From: Thamnaconus septentrionalis
Taxonomy: Eukaryota > Chordata > Actinopteri > Tetraodontiformes > Monacanthidae
Assembly (NCBI GenBank): GCA_009823395.1
Contig: CM020514.1
Location: 16,033,466-16,097,465 of the forward strand
Direction: 5' to 3'
Length of the DNA stretch: 64,000 nucleotides
Part shown: positions 33,209 to 48,654 of the stretch, piece by piece
Layout of the letters: every line of letters begins with the position of its first letter
Position numbering within the stretch: position 1 is the stretch's first letter
Notes under the pieces: generated by a model
Database searches by the model: none
What the model was told of the DNA's origin: nothing
Seen by the model: only the letters and a program-made list of their open reading frames with translations
Position numbers and translations under genes: made by a program

Positions 33209-36200
33209 TTTATTGTGTGCAAAATAAAATGTTCCCTAGGTGCTGCAGGAAAAGAGTCTTGTTTACCGGATTTACAATGACCCAAACTTCTAAACACATC
33301 TTGCCGCTCTGACAAACATTTTTGTTCTGCCACATTAAAAAAAATCTCAAATGCTCTTTGGGCACTGCATCTTTCAGCAGCATGTCCCTAAAAGTCTGAA
33401 GGCAACACAGACACAAGGGTTTTTACCAAATGAATGCATATCTTTTATTCATCAGAATACAACTAAAGAAACAGCACATTGCAGATATATTTACCCCACA
33501 TATTCCTAGTTGTACTGTGTATTGGCAGTAGGAGACCAGGATTTTGCTTCTCAGAGCGGATGCGAGTTTGCCTGGGAATGCTGAGGACGTGTTCTATTTA
33601 CAGGCCAGAGGTTGGCATAAATAGAGAATCAAACTGGAACAGAAGACGGCAAAAGCAAAACAACAGGGATCAAAATATAAAGTAAAGTGGCGCTTGGCCT
33701 CTTGTTCACGGCACCGTTGCACATCGCGAAAATATTTTGGGATGATCGGCAGTTTCACTTTCATGAGTGGCACAAAATTACATTGATCAGTTCTTTTGCC
33801 AGATGGAAAGAAACCGGCAAAACTGTTTTATGTACAGAAAATGCTGTGATTCATTACGGTGCCATGACAAACAGAAACTTGCAATGAAGAAATGCTTCAT
33901 AAATACACCGGAAAACTAAACGACTTGCTTTTGTGCGTCATTTCAACGTGTGTGGCATTTGTTCAAACGATGCATGAAGATGTGAGAGTTCAGATAAAAT
34001 TAGCAAATTTGCTGATTACTCACAATTTAAAAAAATCAACAAAACAAAAGCAAAACAATGCACAGTAGGTGTGTGCTCTATCTGTGCATGTTTTCACATT
34101 TAAAGTGTTTCCACTACTTAATTCAAAAAACATCCTAATTGTTATGCTAAGCTTTTTTTTGTAATACAAGTAACCTCATGCTGTCATGTTTACATTTTTT
34201 TTTTATCCGATACATTTCCCAGAAAACAGATAAAGGTCAAAGGAGGAAAAAATAAAACAGCAAAAAGGAAACAAAAATCACAAACCGACTCTGAAGGACG
34301 GCGATGCCGGGACTGTAAAGTTGAGCAAAACAATGACTAATGCTGCAGTGTAATACATGGTGACGTGCAGACTGGGCCAAGATACACCACGTCCTCTAAT
34401 TAGTTGAGCTGAGATGACAGGTTCAGTGGATAATACAGCAGATGATGGGAATTTGCTGTGCATTCCACTCACAGGGAAAGTCAGATTTCTGAGCTTACAC
34501 TATTGACTCGGAAGTGGATGATGTGCTTTAGTTTGCATCGAGCACCAGTGTGGGGTTTCTGTGCATAAAAAACAACGGCTTCGGTCATTTGTGGGCAATT
34601 TTTATAAAGCTTTTGCAAACTTTTTCCTTGCCTTTGTTACACTGTGAATCTATTCCTCCAAATATATAGAAACAAAATAGAGCGGTGGAGACCACTAATT
34701 CCATCAATTTGGCTGAGTTCCGTTGAGCCGGCATCAAACAGATGCAACAAACAAAGCCAAATAACGAGACTCATTCCCATTGTATTAAAAATCCAGAAAA
34801 ATCCACCCTGTGTTCCCGAACACACAAATGCATTTAAAAATATATTATGTCTTAGCAAAAAGAAAATGAATCATCCACAAACGCACGCCTGAATATTCAT
34901 GCTTGTTAAATTTCTAAATCGACATCTATGGGCTGTGATGACACAGTTAAGTAGATTGTTTTGTGACTAAGGGGATGAGCTGCGCTTTGCGCAGATTGTC
35001 CACGTATTTTCTGTGCCATATGCATAGTGCAAGATTTGTCGGCATGACTGCGATGCACCAAACCCTCGTCGATGGCTGTATACGTATGAGACTCCGCTGT
35101 GCATTTCTTTAAAGTGACATCATTTGTTGACCAGTAGAAGTCATTAGTGCATTTCTCGTTAGAAAAGAATAGCATCGATACCTATAAAAAATAGTAATTT
35201 AAAACGTGTGTAACATGGGCCCGAATGCCAGAGATTTGACATGTTCTCAGCCGCTGTTTACAGAGGGAGTTAAAACCCTCCAGGTATTGCAAATCTTTCC
35301 GACCGTCTTGCAACTGGATGATGCAATCAGATACATGATGGGGACAAATGGAGGAGAGGGTGCAGTAAAACACCGGCGTTGACGTTTCACCCCCCACGTC
35401 CCCAACATTGCATATCCACTAATCATGAGTGAGGTGCTTTGGTTCCGTCCAAATTGGCAACAGCTGTTGCGGTTCGACAATTTCTCTGTCATTTTTGATG
35501 AATAATGAGCGCTGAGAGCGTTTGAACATTGCTGTTTGGCCAATATGGGCTGGCAGTTAAAGCTATGTGTTTCTGTTATAATATATCCAATGGCAGTCAG
35601 TTGTAACTGGAACATTTAAGTTGCAGTAAATGTATTAATGTGCAGTAAGTCAGGTGTGATCTGTGTCCATAATCCAGGAGTGCAGTTGGTTTACGGAGCA
35701 GTGAGAACTGATCTTTACATGTCCTCCTGCATTAGGTCGTTGCAGGAAATGTTTAGATCAATTATGCTCTCCTAGTCGTTAGAAAGGAGGGCAGAGATCT
35801 GCTGGCCTCTGTGCTTTGAGATGTCATCCAGCAGTTTGTGTTATGATCTCATACTGTACACTAAACACTGCTGTCCATTTGCCGTGTGCACACTGGGGGA
35901 CAAAAGGGCTTGTCGGACTCTATTTCCTATGAGATGTATCGTCGTGTCGACACCTGCTCGCAGGTCAAATCCGTGCTTACAGAGGGAAGTTTACTCAAGG
36001 CTCTGGTTTCAGCCTCGTTGTTGTTTTTTTTCTTCCTTGTGAGTAAATCTGAGACGACAGGACTGAGAGAGCCCCCGTATGAGTGAAATATAAAACAGAG
36101 CTATTTTGGGATAAGAACATATCATCTGCACGGTTCATTAACGCTGAAGAAATGCAGCTAATTTGAGAGTGAAAGCTCCGGCTGGCATTATTGTCAATGG

Positions 36201-36552
36201 AACACCTCCGGGATGTATTTCATGATGGGATTAGTCATAAGAGCCCTAAATGCCTGATTGCGTGTGCGTATTTACAAATAGAAACCAACCAACACACTCA
36301 AACACAAGAGGCATGAAAGTTAACGTGAAACTTTCAAATCAGTAGATTTTCACTCCATTATTCAGTCCTGATCCAATCCGCCCCAAAAATACATACTCTC
36401 AATTCATTATTATATCGCAGATAAACAAGTCCGGCAACCCCCTCCCTCCCCCCGCAAGCCCCCACCCTGGCAAAAAAAAAGAAAAAAAAGAACATGACAT
36501 AATCCTGATTTAATGGATATATCTCGAATCCATCCAGGAGCGTATTGTCTCT
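33209..36552 (-). other. Possible long slitrk5 3' UTR and downstream DNA
   Basis: Sequence after the slitrk5 stop on the minus strand is AT-rich without coding potential. Candidate poly(A) signals in minus orientation are ATTAAA at about 36514-36509 and AATAAA at 33214-33209; mammalian SLITRK 3' UTRs can be kilobases long. How much is really UTR cannot be told from sequence. A conserved-looking stretch lies at about 35480-35800. Confidence 0.35.
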
Positions 36553-39132
36553 TCAAAACTGCGTGAATGTTGTCCGTTTCTCAAGCACCTCAAGGTAATC
36601 TGGGTCAATGTGAAGCTTTGCTTTCAGCTCCCAGTACTCGCTCCTGTTGGGCTCCACATAAACAGTACTTGGCGCCGTGCAGTAAAGAATTGTCTGTTGT
36701 ATTCTCTCCGGGTGCACGTACTGATGCCTGCCGTCAAAGTCTGAGCCTGACTGACTCGACGAGTGCGCCGTGTGCTTGCACGGCAACGTATTGCTGTGCC
36801 GCGTCGTGTGCTTGTCGGGCTCGAGTACGTCTCTGTAGTAGCAGAGATCATCGCGGTGAGGTGTGGACGCCTTGTTCAGAGGCTCCGGGGTGGCGGCGCT
36901 GTACTCTGAGCCGATGACGTTGCTTGCGGCCTCCTCATCAGAGTTGCCCAGAAAGGCGCCGCTCAGCTCGTCGAAGTCCGTCAGAGTGTGGGCACTTGTT
37001 CTGCATGTGGACTCCGTGGGAGGTGGGATGTACTCGTACACGTGTCCAGCAGATGTCCTGACTTTGGGAGTGGATCCCTTCTTGTAGAGGCCATACTCCA
37101 TGTTGAGGGAGCTGATACAGGCATTCATGGAGTTATTCTGCTTGTTCTGGTTCTTCTGGTGCTTCTTCTTCGTGGCTACGAAGAGTCCGGCGGCCACAAA
37201 CACTGACAGAATGAACATGAGGAGCAGGGCCAGAATCATCACAGATAAGGGGATGGCACCGTACGGCGTGTCGGACTCCAATGATGTTTCTATGGTGATG
37301 GTGCTGCCGGGGAAGGATTCTTCGGAGGGTGGGATCATGGAGGCAAGCACATCGGAATTATTAGGGCAGAAATTAGTTGCCTTAATGTATCTCATATCCT
37401 CTCCGGCGAGCCTCTTGGGTGAGCCGCAGATGACGTTGTTGACCACTGTGCCCGTGCTAAGCTGCTCCAGCCACATCTTCAGCTCCAGAATGCTGCACGA
37501 GCAATCCCAGGGATTCTCGTACAAGTCGACCTGCACCAGCGCAGTGAGCTGGTCAAGGACACCGCTGACGGGCAGATAGCGCAGATGATTGTTACGCAGG
37601 TTCAGCCTGGCCAGCGTCAGGCCATTAAAGGTTCCCACTGGCAAAGTTTTCAGGAGGTTATTGTTGAGGAAGAGCAGCTGAAGCTTGGGCACATACCGGA
37701 ACGTGTTGGAGGCGACCTCTTTAATTACATTGTACTCTAGGTAGAGGAACTGCAGGGACTCCAGTCCGTAGAACACGTCAGCTGACAGACGGTCAATCAG
37801 GTTCCCATTAAGGTATAATCTTCTTAAAAGCGTCAAGTCACAGAAAGCCCGCTCGTGTATGCGAGCAATTCGATTGTTGCCCAGATGAAGCAAATCTAAT
37901 CCCGTTGCCTCGGTGAAATCGGATCGACGCACCACAGGGATATAATTTCCCGTGAGATACATCTTTTTGGGGTTGTAAGGTTTAGGATTTAAGTCTGAGA
38001 TATGCTCAATTTTTCGCTCCTGGCAGTTTACATTAAGGCCCAGATCTGAAATTTGAAGGTTACAGGTGCAGGCAGTTGGGCAATCTAAAGGCAACGGGGA
38101 CTTGGTTTGATATGAGATGATCTGGCCGTAATTTTGCGGCTTATTCGAAGGGATGCGGGAAGTGGGCCTTGATTTTAATTTGCCAGACTGCCGGGGTCCC
38201 TTTGTGGGTCTTGATGAGGAGCGCGCAATCCCGGCGGATGTGAGGGAGGCAGTGACTTGTGCTGGCGTCGTCCTATAGTATGCATCAGTGCTCAAATGTG
38301 GCAGGGGCGGCATCTCATATTCAGCGATGGCTCTCCTCGGGCACAGCTCTTGCTTGGAGACCTCGTCCAGATCTCTGCCGTGGAGGCGGAAGGGGAACTC
38401 GCAAACGACGTCCCCGACCAGCGCTGTGTACGAAATGCTCTCGAGCCACGTCTTGAGAGCAATCAGTTCACAAGAGCAGTTCCACGGGTTCTCCTCCAAC
38501 TGCAGCTCCACCACGCTGGTCATGTGCTCCAGCAGACCCGAGTAGGGGAGCACTTTCAGCTGATTGCCCCGCAAGTCCAAATGAGTCAGTGGTACGTGCT
38601 GGAAAATGTTCACAGGCAAAGTGGATATCAAGTTGTCATTTAGGATCAGGACCTCCAGATGCTGAAGACCACTAAGGGTGTTGGGTGCCACGTGAGTGAT
38701 GTAATTATAATCAATCTGTAGATACTCCAGACTCTCAAGGCCGAAGAAGAGCTCTTCCCTCAAGGCATCGATTTTGTTGTTGTTGAGATGTAATCGTTTT
38801 AATCCCTGAAGTCCATTAAAGGCTCCTGCCTCCACCTCGGAGATGTCATTATTTCCGAGGTGCAGTATCGTCAGTCCCTTGTACTCGGCAAAGTCGTCGG
38901 CGGAGAGCTTTTTCAGGAGGTTCCCTGTAAGCAGCAGATAATACTGGGGGAAGAACACCGGCTCTAAGTCCGAGACGCTCACAATCCCCCTGTTTTCACA
39001 GCTCACAGTCAGTATCCCGTCCCTCTCCTCGCAGGCACACAGCCTCGGACATACGTCTCCGTAAGCACCAACCATCTCAACGGTGCACACCGACGTTGCA
39101 CTCAGCAAAACACACGAAATCCAAAGATGCAT
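36553..39132 (-). CDS. slitrk5: SLIT and NTRK-like protein 5, synaptic adhesion receptor
   Basis: Single-exon, 859-residue type I membrane protein of neurons that organises synapses, in mammals by binding presynaptic LAR-type receptor phosphatases. Signal peptide about 1-24; first cysteine-flanked LRR module with LRRNT 28-60, about six LRRs to 205 and LRRCT 215-266 (NPWNCSC); linker 267-350; second module with LRRNT 351-385, LRRs 390-535 and LRRCT 541-590 (NPWDCSC); transmembrane helix about 626-653 followed by KKKHQK; cytoplasmic tail with Tyr residues and the family end YLEVLEK (846-852). LDEVSKQELCPRR and CNLQISDLGLNVNCQERKIE identify SLITRK5 among the six paralogues. It is about 100 residues shorter than human, mainly in the tail, which lacks the Gln/Pro-rich stretch. 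The start at 39132 was chosen because it opens the signal peptide; an ATG 29 codons earlier lies in the intron. Confidence 0.95.
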   Translation of the reverse strand: MHLWISCVLLSATSVCTVEMVGAYGDVCPRLCACEERDGILTVSCENRGIVSVSDLEPVFFPQYYLLLTGNLLKKLSADDFAEYKGLTILHLGNNDISEVEAGAFNGLQGLKRLHLNNNKIDALREELFFGLESLEYLQIDYNYITHVAPNTLSGLQHLEVLILNDNLISTLPVNIFQHVPLTHLDLRGNQLKVLPYSGLLEHMTSVVELQLEENPWNCSCELIALKTWLESISYTALVGDVVCEFPFRLHGRDLDEVSKQELCPRRAIAEYEMPPLPHLSTDAYYRTTPAQVTASLTSAGIARSSSRPTKGPRQSGKLKSRPTSRIPSNKPQNYGQIISYQTKSPLPLDCPTACTCNLQISDLGLNVNCQERKIEHISDLNPKPYNPKKMYLTGNYIPVVRRSDFTEATGLDLLHLGNNRIARIHERAFCDLTLLRRLYLNGNLIDRLSADVFYGLESLQFLYLEYNVIKEVASNTFRYVPKLQLLFLNNNLLKTLPVGTFNGLTLARLNLRNNHLRYLPVSGVLDQLTALVQVDLYENPWDCSCSILELKMWLEQLSTGTVVNNVICGSPKRLAGEDMRYIKATNFCPNNSDVLASMIPPSEESFPGSTITIETSLESDTPYGAIPLSVMILALLLMFILSVFVAAGLFVATKKKHQKNQNKQNNSMNACISSLNMEYGLYKKGSTPKVRTSAGHVYEYIPPPTESTCRTSAHTLTDFDELSGAFLGNSDEEAASNVIGSEYSAATPEPLNKASTPHRDDLCYYRDVLEPDKHTTRHSNTLPCKHTAHSSSQSGSDFDGRHQYVHPERIQQTILYCTAPSTVYVEPNRSEYWELKAKLHIDPDYLEVLEKRTTFTQF

Positions 39133-39200
39133 TTTTCCCCCCGTTGCCTTGCAAGTGACGGCCCCAGCTCTGAGTGCTGCTATGATATCCTCAGTGCCAT

Positions 39201-39671
39201 CTGGAAACAGAAGACACACAAGGTGATGTAGAAAAAAGAAACAACAAAAAACTCAAACACAACACAATGCTACAACTTGCACACAACTGGCATGAGTGAA
39301 AGCTTCATGTGCCCCCCCCCCACCCCCTTCTTTTCTGCTGTTACCCAGAGGTAAACTTCTGAATACGAGGCTGCAGATTATTTTTTTTAATGGCTCAAAC
39401 AAAAGCAACTCCTTCAAGCGATGTAAATACAAAAAAAGCAAGGTCAAAGCAAAACACAAGCACGGAACAATGATCCGGGCTGCATGCCCGGGGGAGGAGA
39501 AGCCGTATCGCGTCAGACGTGCAGAATTAAATGGATTCGGAGGAAATAATATTAATAATAATAATGCGGAGCTGCGAGCGTAATCACAAGGCAGGAAGCC
39601 GTGCATCATTTCCAAACACTAGACAGTCTGCATAATCTCCGTCTCGCCCAACTCCGGCTTCAAATACATAC
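39201..39671 (-). other. Predicted 5' UTR intron of slitrk5
   Basis: On the minus strand an acceptor CTGTTTCCAG ends at 39201, so the coding exon begins at 39200, 68 nt before the initiator. The nearest plausible donor is GAG|GTATGT with GT at 39671-39670, giving a 471-bp intron. The acceptor is convincing; the donor is only one of several possibilities. Confidence 0.45.
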
Positions 39672-40070
39672 CTCCGTATCAGCGATGCTGAGAATGTAGG
39701 CTCGTGTTTGGAATGTTCTCCGCTCATCTTCGTTTCTCGTATACAGAAAAATAAATAAATAAATGTCTACATGTACGTTTTTTATCCGTCCAAAAAAAAA
39801 AAAAAAAAAAAAAGGGTGAGCGCGAATCTATTTGACGCGAGCGGCGCGCGTCTCGGGTCGCCCGTGACGCGCCGGCAGAGGATGAGAGACGCGCTGATCA
39901 ACCATAACTGCCAAACGCTTCTCTTTTTAACCACGCTGTGCCGGAGGAGACGCAGCTATGCATGGTAACAAAGTTGCACATTCCCTCCCTCCATCCCTCT
40001 CGCGCCGTTTCCGTGGACGCGCAGGCACGTACCCGCGCACGAATGCGCGCACGCAAGCAAGGATGTCAAG
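39672..40070 (-). promoter_or_regulatory. Putative slitrk5 first exon and CpG-rich promoter
   Basis: The sequence at about 39825-40070 is rich in CpG (GCGAGCGGCGCGCGTC and similar), in contrast to its flanks, and lies directly upstream of the predicted first-exon donor. A poly-A run (39791-39813) splits it and a long CT/CA microsatellite adjoins it upstream. The transcription start is not located. Confidence 0.4.
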
Positions 40071-40126
40071 TCATTTCATGCACAAAGAATCAGCTCACTG
40101 GAGCATCGTACCGGGATACACTGCTG

Positions 40127-44560
<4,434 letters not shown>

Positions 44561-45120
44561 TGACTCACGCCGCGTGTGACTCAGAGGCCTCGCCGCGGCC
44601 GCCGCCTGCACCCGCCCCTAATGAAAACAAAGCGGGCGCAGCACGAGACACGGCAGAGGCAACATCAGAGTGAATGATTCCCTGCCTCCGCTTCAATCCC
44701 TCAACATTTGGCTGCCTCCTTCTCCCCGGGAGCTGAGGACGTGCATCACGACGCGTGTCTTTAGCGTAGCGTGGCGACGGGACGAGAGGTAAAAAAAATA
44801 AGTTAAATAAATGACATACAGGACGGAGTGAGTCCTGCCTGTACGTTTGGACCTGATGCGGCGTCGCTCGGGCGGAAGACACGTCGTGGACCTGCGGGCG
44901 TCCCTGGCAGAGCTTCATCCATCGTCCTCGCATCGGGTGGGTGGGTGGTCGGGTGTAGGGGGTTGGTTGGAGGGGCGAGGGGGGTTGCGCCCGTGGCGCT
45001 CCGCTGGAGAAATTCGCCGGCGCTTCCTGTTTTTCCGCCCGCGGCCAGGCGGGGGTCTGGGGGCGAGGCCTTCAGCGCTCCTCCCGACTCCCATCGTTAC
45101 GCCGCCGCAGCTGCATGAAT
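44561..45120. other. GC/CpG-rich patch with G-quadruplex motif
   Basis: CpG-rich DNA with overlapping open frames in several phases, none of a known family. The plus strand at 44935-44965 has four G3 runs with short loops (GGGTGGGTGGG...GGG), a strong G-quadruplex pattern. It could be an unmethylated CpG island or promoter of a non-coding RNA; no gene is supported. Confidence 0.4.
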
Positions 45121-45199
45121 TAGCATTTATGCATTTTCTTTTCCCCCCTCCTTCTACCCTTCCCAAACCCCTTTAATGCGATAAGCAAATTAGGCAGCT

Positions 45200-46135
45200 G
45201 AGCTTATGAACATGTATATGTTTGTCGACTGTTGATGATGAAAAGTTTGGTTTCTCTCTGCCGGAGCCTCCCGATCCGCTCGTGTTTACCCGCGGCTGCA
45301 GCGGGATCATGAGGTGCGGCCAGGCAGCGCATGATAGGAGCCTCATTTAATTTCTCTCCAAGTTTTCCGTGACACTGAGCATAATCTCCTCCCACTGGGA
45401 GCAGAAGACAGGCCTTCTCACGCTCGCGCCCGGGCGCGCGCACACACACACACACATACACATGTACGCTCAAAAGCACGCGAGGAGGATCGGGGGCAAC
45501 AACAAACGGCCAGAAGAAGAAGAGAAAAAAAAAAGGCCGATGATGACTAACAATTATGCGCTCCGAGGTCAGGAATGTGCAAATGGGGCTGGAGCTGCGC
45601 CACGGAGGATGATGGGGCAGCGCCGGTGATGTGTGCTCCTTGCAGATGGCGCGACGCAAGAAAAAAAAAAAAAAATCCTTGTCAGCTGGAGGCCCAATGC
45701 GAGAGCCCTCGCGAGCGTTTCCTAGTGAACTCTTGGCGCTGCTAGTCTGGCAGCAGCATTACTGTCACGGCCGCTCACAGGCCTCGCATCGGATGCGATG
45801 TTTCCCCGCAAAACACTCGGACGACTGAGCAGTTTATTTTTTTTTTTAGGATTATGGTGTCAGAGCATTATGCAAGGATTGCTGTTGTTTTTTTTTTTGC
45901 TTTTTTTTTTTTTACAATGACAACAGAACAGGGTGGTATTATCTGCTTCTCTAAAAGCTTTTTGGGCCGCATCCATAATTAAAAAACCCGGGGCTTGCTT
46001 ATACACGAGAAGTCATATGGAAAAAAGGGAAACATTCCCTGTGTTCCTTTCACCGCTGCCTCGGATGAGAGCACAGCCTGTAATCAGGCAAAGAGCGAGG
46101 AAGGAGGTGGTCGTCAGAGGAGGAAGAAGAGGGAG
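45200..46135. other. Intergenic, no recognised gene
   Basis: Contains a short CA tract (about 45440-45460) and several poly-A/T runs (45659-45675, 45836-45848, 45889-45914). No coding exon recognised. Confidence 0.5.
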
Positions 46136-46137
46136 GA

Positions 46138-46221
46138 GAAGAAGAAGAAGAAGAAGAAGAAGAAGAAGAAGAAGAAGAAGAAGAAGAAGAAGAAGAAGAA
46201 GAAGAAGAAGAAGAAGAAGAA
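46138..46221. repeat. (GAA)28 microsatellite
   Basis: Twenty-eight perfect GAA units, a pure purine tract capable of triplex (H-DNA) formation. Lys-, Arg- and Leu/Ser-rich open frames on both strands here are translations of the repeat. Confidence 0.98.
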
Positions 46222-47540
46222 GGCTGCCTGGGAGGGAGAACGAGGGCAGGAGAAAGCTTGGCAGACAGCCTGACACACCCCATCATGCACGGTCTTTGAA
46301 AAACGTGTCCAGCAGGAGTGGCGGGGGGAGGAGGGCGAGGGTGGGGGAGGATGGGGGAAGAGGGGGGAAGTGGAGGAGTGCAGTGTTATTTAAATCTCTC
46401 TCTCCGTTTTTTCTTTATGATCATTTCTTTCTTTTATCATGTAATGGGTCCCTGAAGTGAACGCTCTGCTGAGTGACACTGGAGGAGTTTTATGTCGCGG
46501 ACAAAAAGAAAAAAGAAAAAGAAAGAAGCCGGCGGTGGGCACAGAGAAGGAAGCAGGAAAAGGAAACGGATGAGGGAAGGAATAATTGTAGTAATATGAG
46601 GTGGGGGGGGGGGAAAGGAAAACGGAGGCTGAAATTGAGGAGTTTGTAGCAGCAGGGAGAAAAAGAAACATCTTTAGATACAAGGCGTGTAACAGCAGGG
46701 GGTCCGGCAGCGGCTCTCGGGGTCTCACCCGTCTCCCCCCAGGAGGTGGGGGAGAAAAAAATGATGATGGCCACATTATCAGCCATCTTGGACATCACCT
46801 CTCACCCCCTGTGGTTCCTATACAGGCCTGGGGCGGCTCCACCATGCTGCTCCACACACACACAGGCACACAGACATACAGTATATATATATAATTATGT
46901 CTAAAAGTGCACGACAACATGTTTTTCATCTCTGCTGCCGCGGCAGTATACGTGCTCGGCGGCTCCCACCAGACCAGAATCATCTCGAGACACAGAATTT
47001 TACATAATAACAGTTTGGAGCTATTAATAATAGACTCCACTGTCTCTTCGAATGCGTATTGCCCGATTCCCATTCGTATGTAAATTTCCGCCTCAAATTA
47101 TATTCATTGCGCGCGGTGTTTATTTTAACACGGGCCGTTATCTCGTGGAAAAACACGACACATTTGCATTTGTCCAGGCGTTATGGTTCTTTGTTCATAC
47201 GCACAACAACAGCGAGTGATAGGACGCAAATGTGTTTTTTTCTTCCGTCGTCTCATGGGACAATTAAGGGCTCGTTCAGTGCATAGGAAACCTATAACTA
47301 TACTTTCAATAATAAACAGACGCCACAGTGACTGTCTGAGGCCACTCATTTAGTGTTTCTCAATAATATGCTCATCTCAAACTTACCCAGGGGGTGCCGC
47401 TCTTGGCGGGGGGGGGGGGGGTCTTTGAAGCAACACGGTATTTAGCTCTTTTTTGAAATCACTCTTAAAACACTGAAGAATTGGATGAAATACAGCTGTT
47501 TTACTACTAATAATATAATTTCTTCATGTTCGGCGGTCCG
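46222..47540. other. Intergenic, G-rich then AT-rich, no recognised gene
   Basis: A very G-rich tract at 46319-46378 has several runs of three or more G (quadruplex potential). The rest is AT-rich. A poly-G run lies at 47408-47421. Confidence 0.5.
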
Positions 47541-47547
47541 GATTAAA

Positions 47548-47597
47548 AAGCTAAGCCGGCCGCATTTGGCCCCCGGGCCATAGTTTGCCCACCCCTG
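47548..47597 (-). mobile_element. hAT-type element terminal fragment
   Basis: Read on the minus strand, CAGGGGTGGGCAAACTATGG then CCCGGGGGCC is the hallmark terminal sequence of hAT superfamily elements. The terminus is at 47597; internal sequence towards lower coordinates is not recognisable as transposase, so this is a non-autonomous or decayed copy. Confidence 0.6.
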
Positions 47598-48565
47598 CTC
47601 TAGAAACAGGTTTGGCACCTTTGGCTCTGATCCTACCAGGCCGACATAAGATGGGTCAAGTCGCCGTCAGCTGACATCAGCTTCAACATCAAACCCTGCA
47701 TTACCTTCAAATGAGGTAAAAAGACAAGAAACAGACAAACTGGATTTCTGTCCATCTCTCTTTCTTAGCTCAAGCTTCTTTTTCTAATCTTTTAAGCCAC
47801 CCCATGCAACCCAGTTCCGCCCACCACGAGTCCACAAAACTGCAAATTGTGAGTTGACCCCTGACCGAGCCCCCCGCTGGCACTAACTGGCAGATGGGAC
47901 TTTATATCAAACTTGGCCTCCGGCCTTTTTCTTTAACCTCCACCGGACTTCCTGTTGTTTTTTTTCTATTAATATATACTTTTTTCCTCAACAGCGGCGT
48001 TACCCCGTGGGCCACGAGGCAAGGTATGGCGCTGTCCAATAATTAGTGCTCCTGTGGTCTCTCGCCTGCCAGTGGAGAAAATCTTGTTAGCCGGAGGAGA
48101 CGGGGGGAGGGTTGCGGCGGGGTGAACTGGTAGATGGCGTCTTGGGCAGAGGCGCTCGCCGCAGCAGACTGACGCATGAAGGCGAATCAGAGGCGGCGGC
48201 GGCGGCGGCGGCGGGTGATCCAGTGAAGTGTCAACCCAGTTTTCCAAAGCTGTCTCTCTCTCTCCCTCTCTGAAAAGGTCGTGCGGAGACTGCACGGCCA
48301 TACATTAAGGTCACCCCCTCTGCACTCCTCCACCCGCTTGATTATTCATTTGGTTTGTCGGATGTAAACGTCCACTCGTCCTCAGCTGCACATGTTTCTC
48401 TCCGGCAGGGACCTTTTCACCACGTCTCCGACTCTGATTAGCTTCTCTCTACATTCTGTCAACACTATCAGTCTGCCGGAGCTCCAGACTGTGGCTCAGA
48501 ATACAAACAGTGAGGAGGGAACTGAGTGCAAGCACAAGCTGACTAAACGTGGCAACTATTCATTC
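47598..48565. other. Intergenic, no recognised gene
   Basis: Mixed-composition sequence with a (GGC)n tract at 48192-48213 and a short CT tract at about 48252-48272. No coding exon is supported. Confidence 0.5.
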
Positions 48566-48567
48566 AG

Positions 48568-48652
<85 letters not shown>
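48568..48652. repeat. (CAT)n(TAT)n compound microsatellite
   Basis: About 15 CAT units followed by about 13 ATT units. Confidence 0.97.
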
Positions 48653-48654
48653 GC

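Noticed and set aside
39133..39219. 29-codon extension of slitrk5
   Set aside because: Its first codons are in the predicted intron (acceptor at 39201) and the signal peptide starts at 39132.
45933..46460. 175-codon Arg-rich open frame
   Set aside because: Most of it is translation of the (GAA)28 tract.
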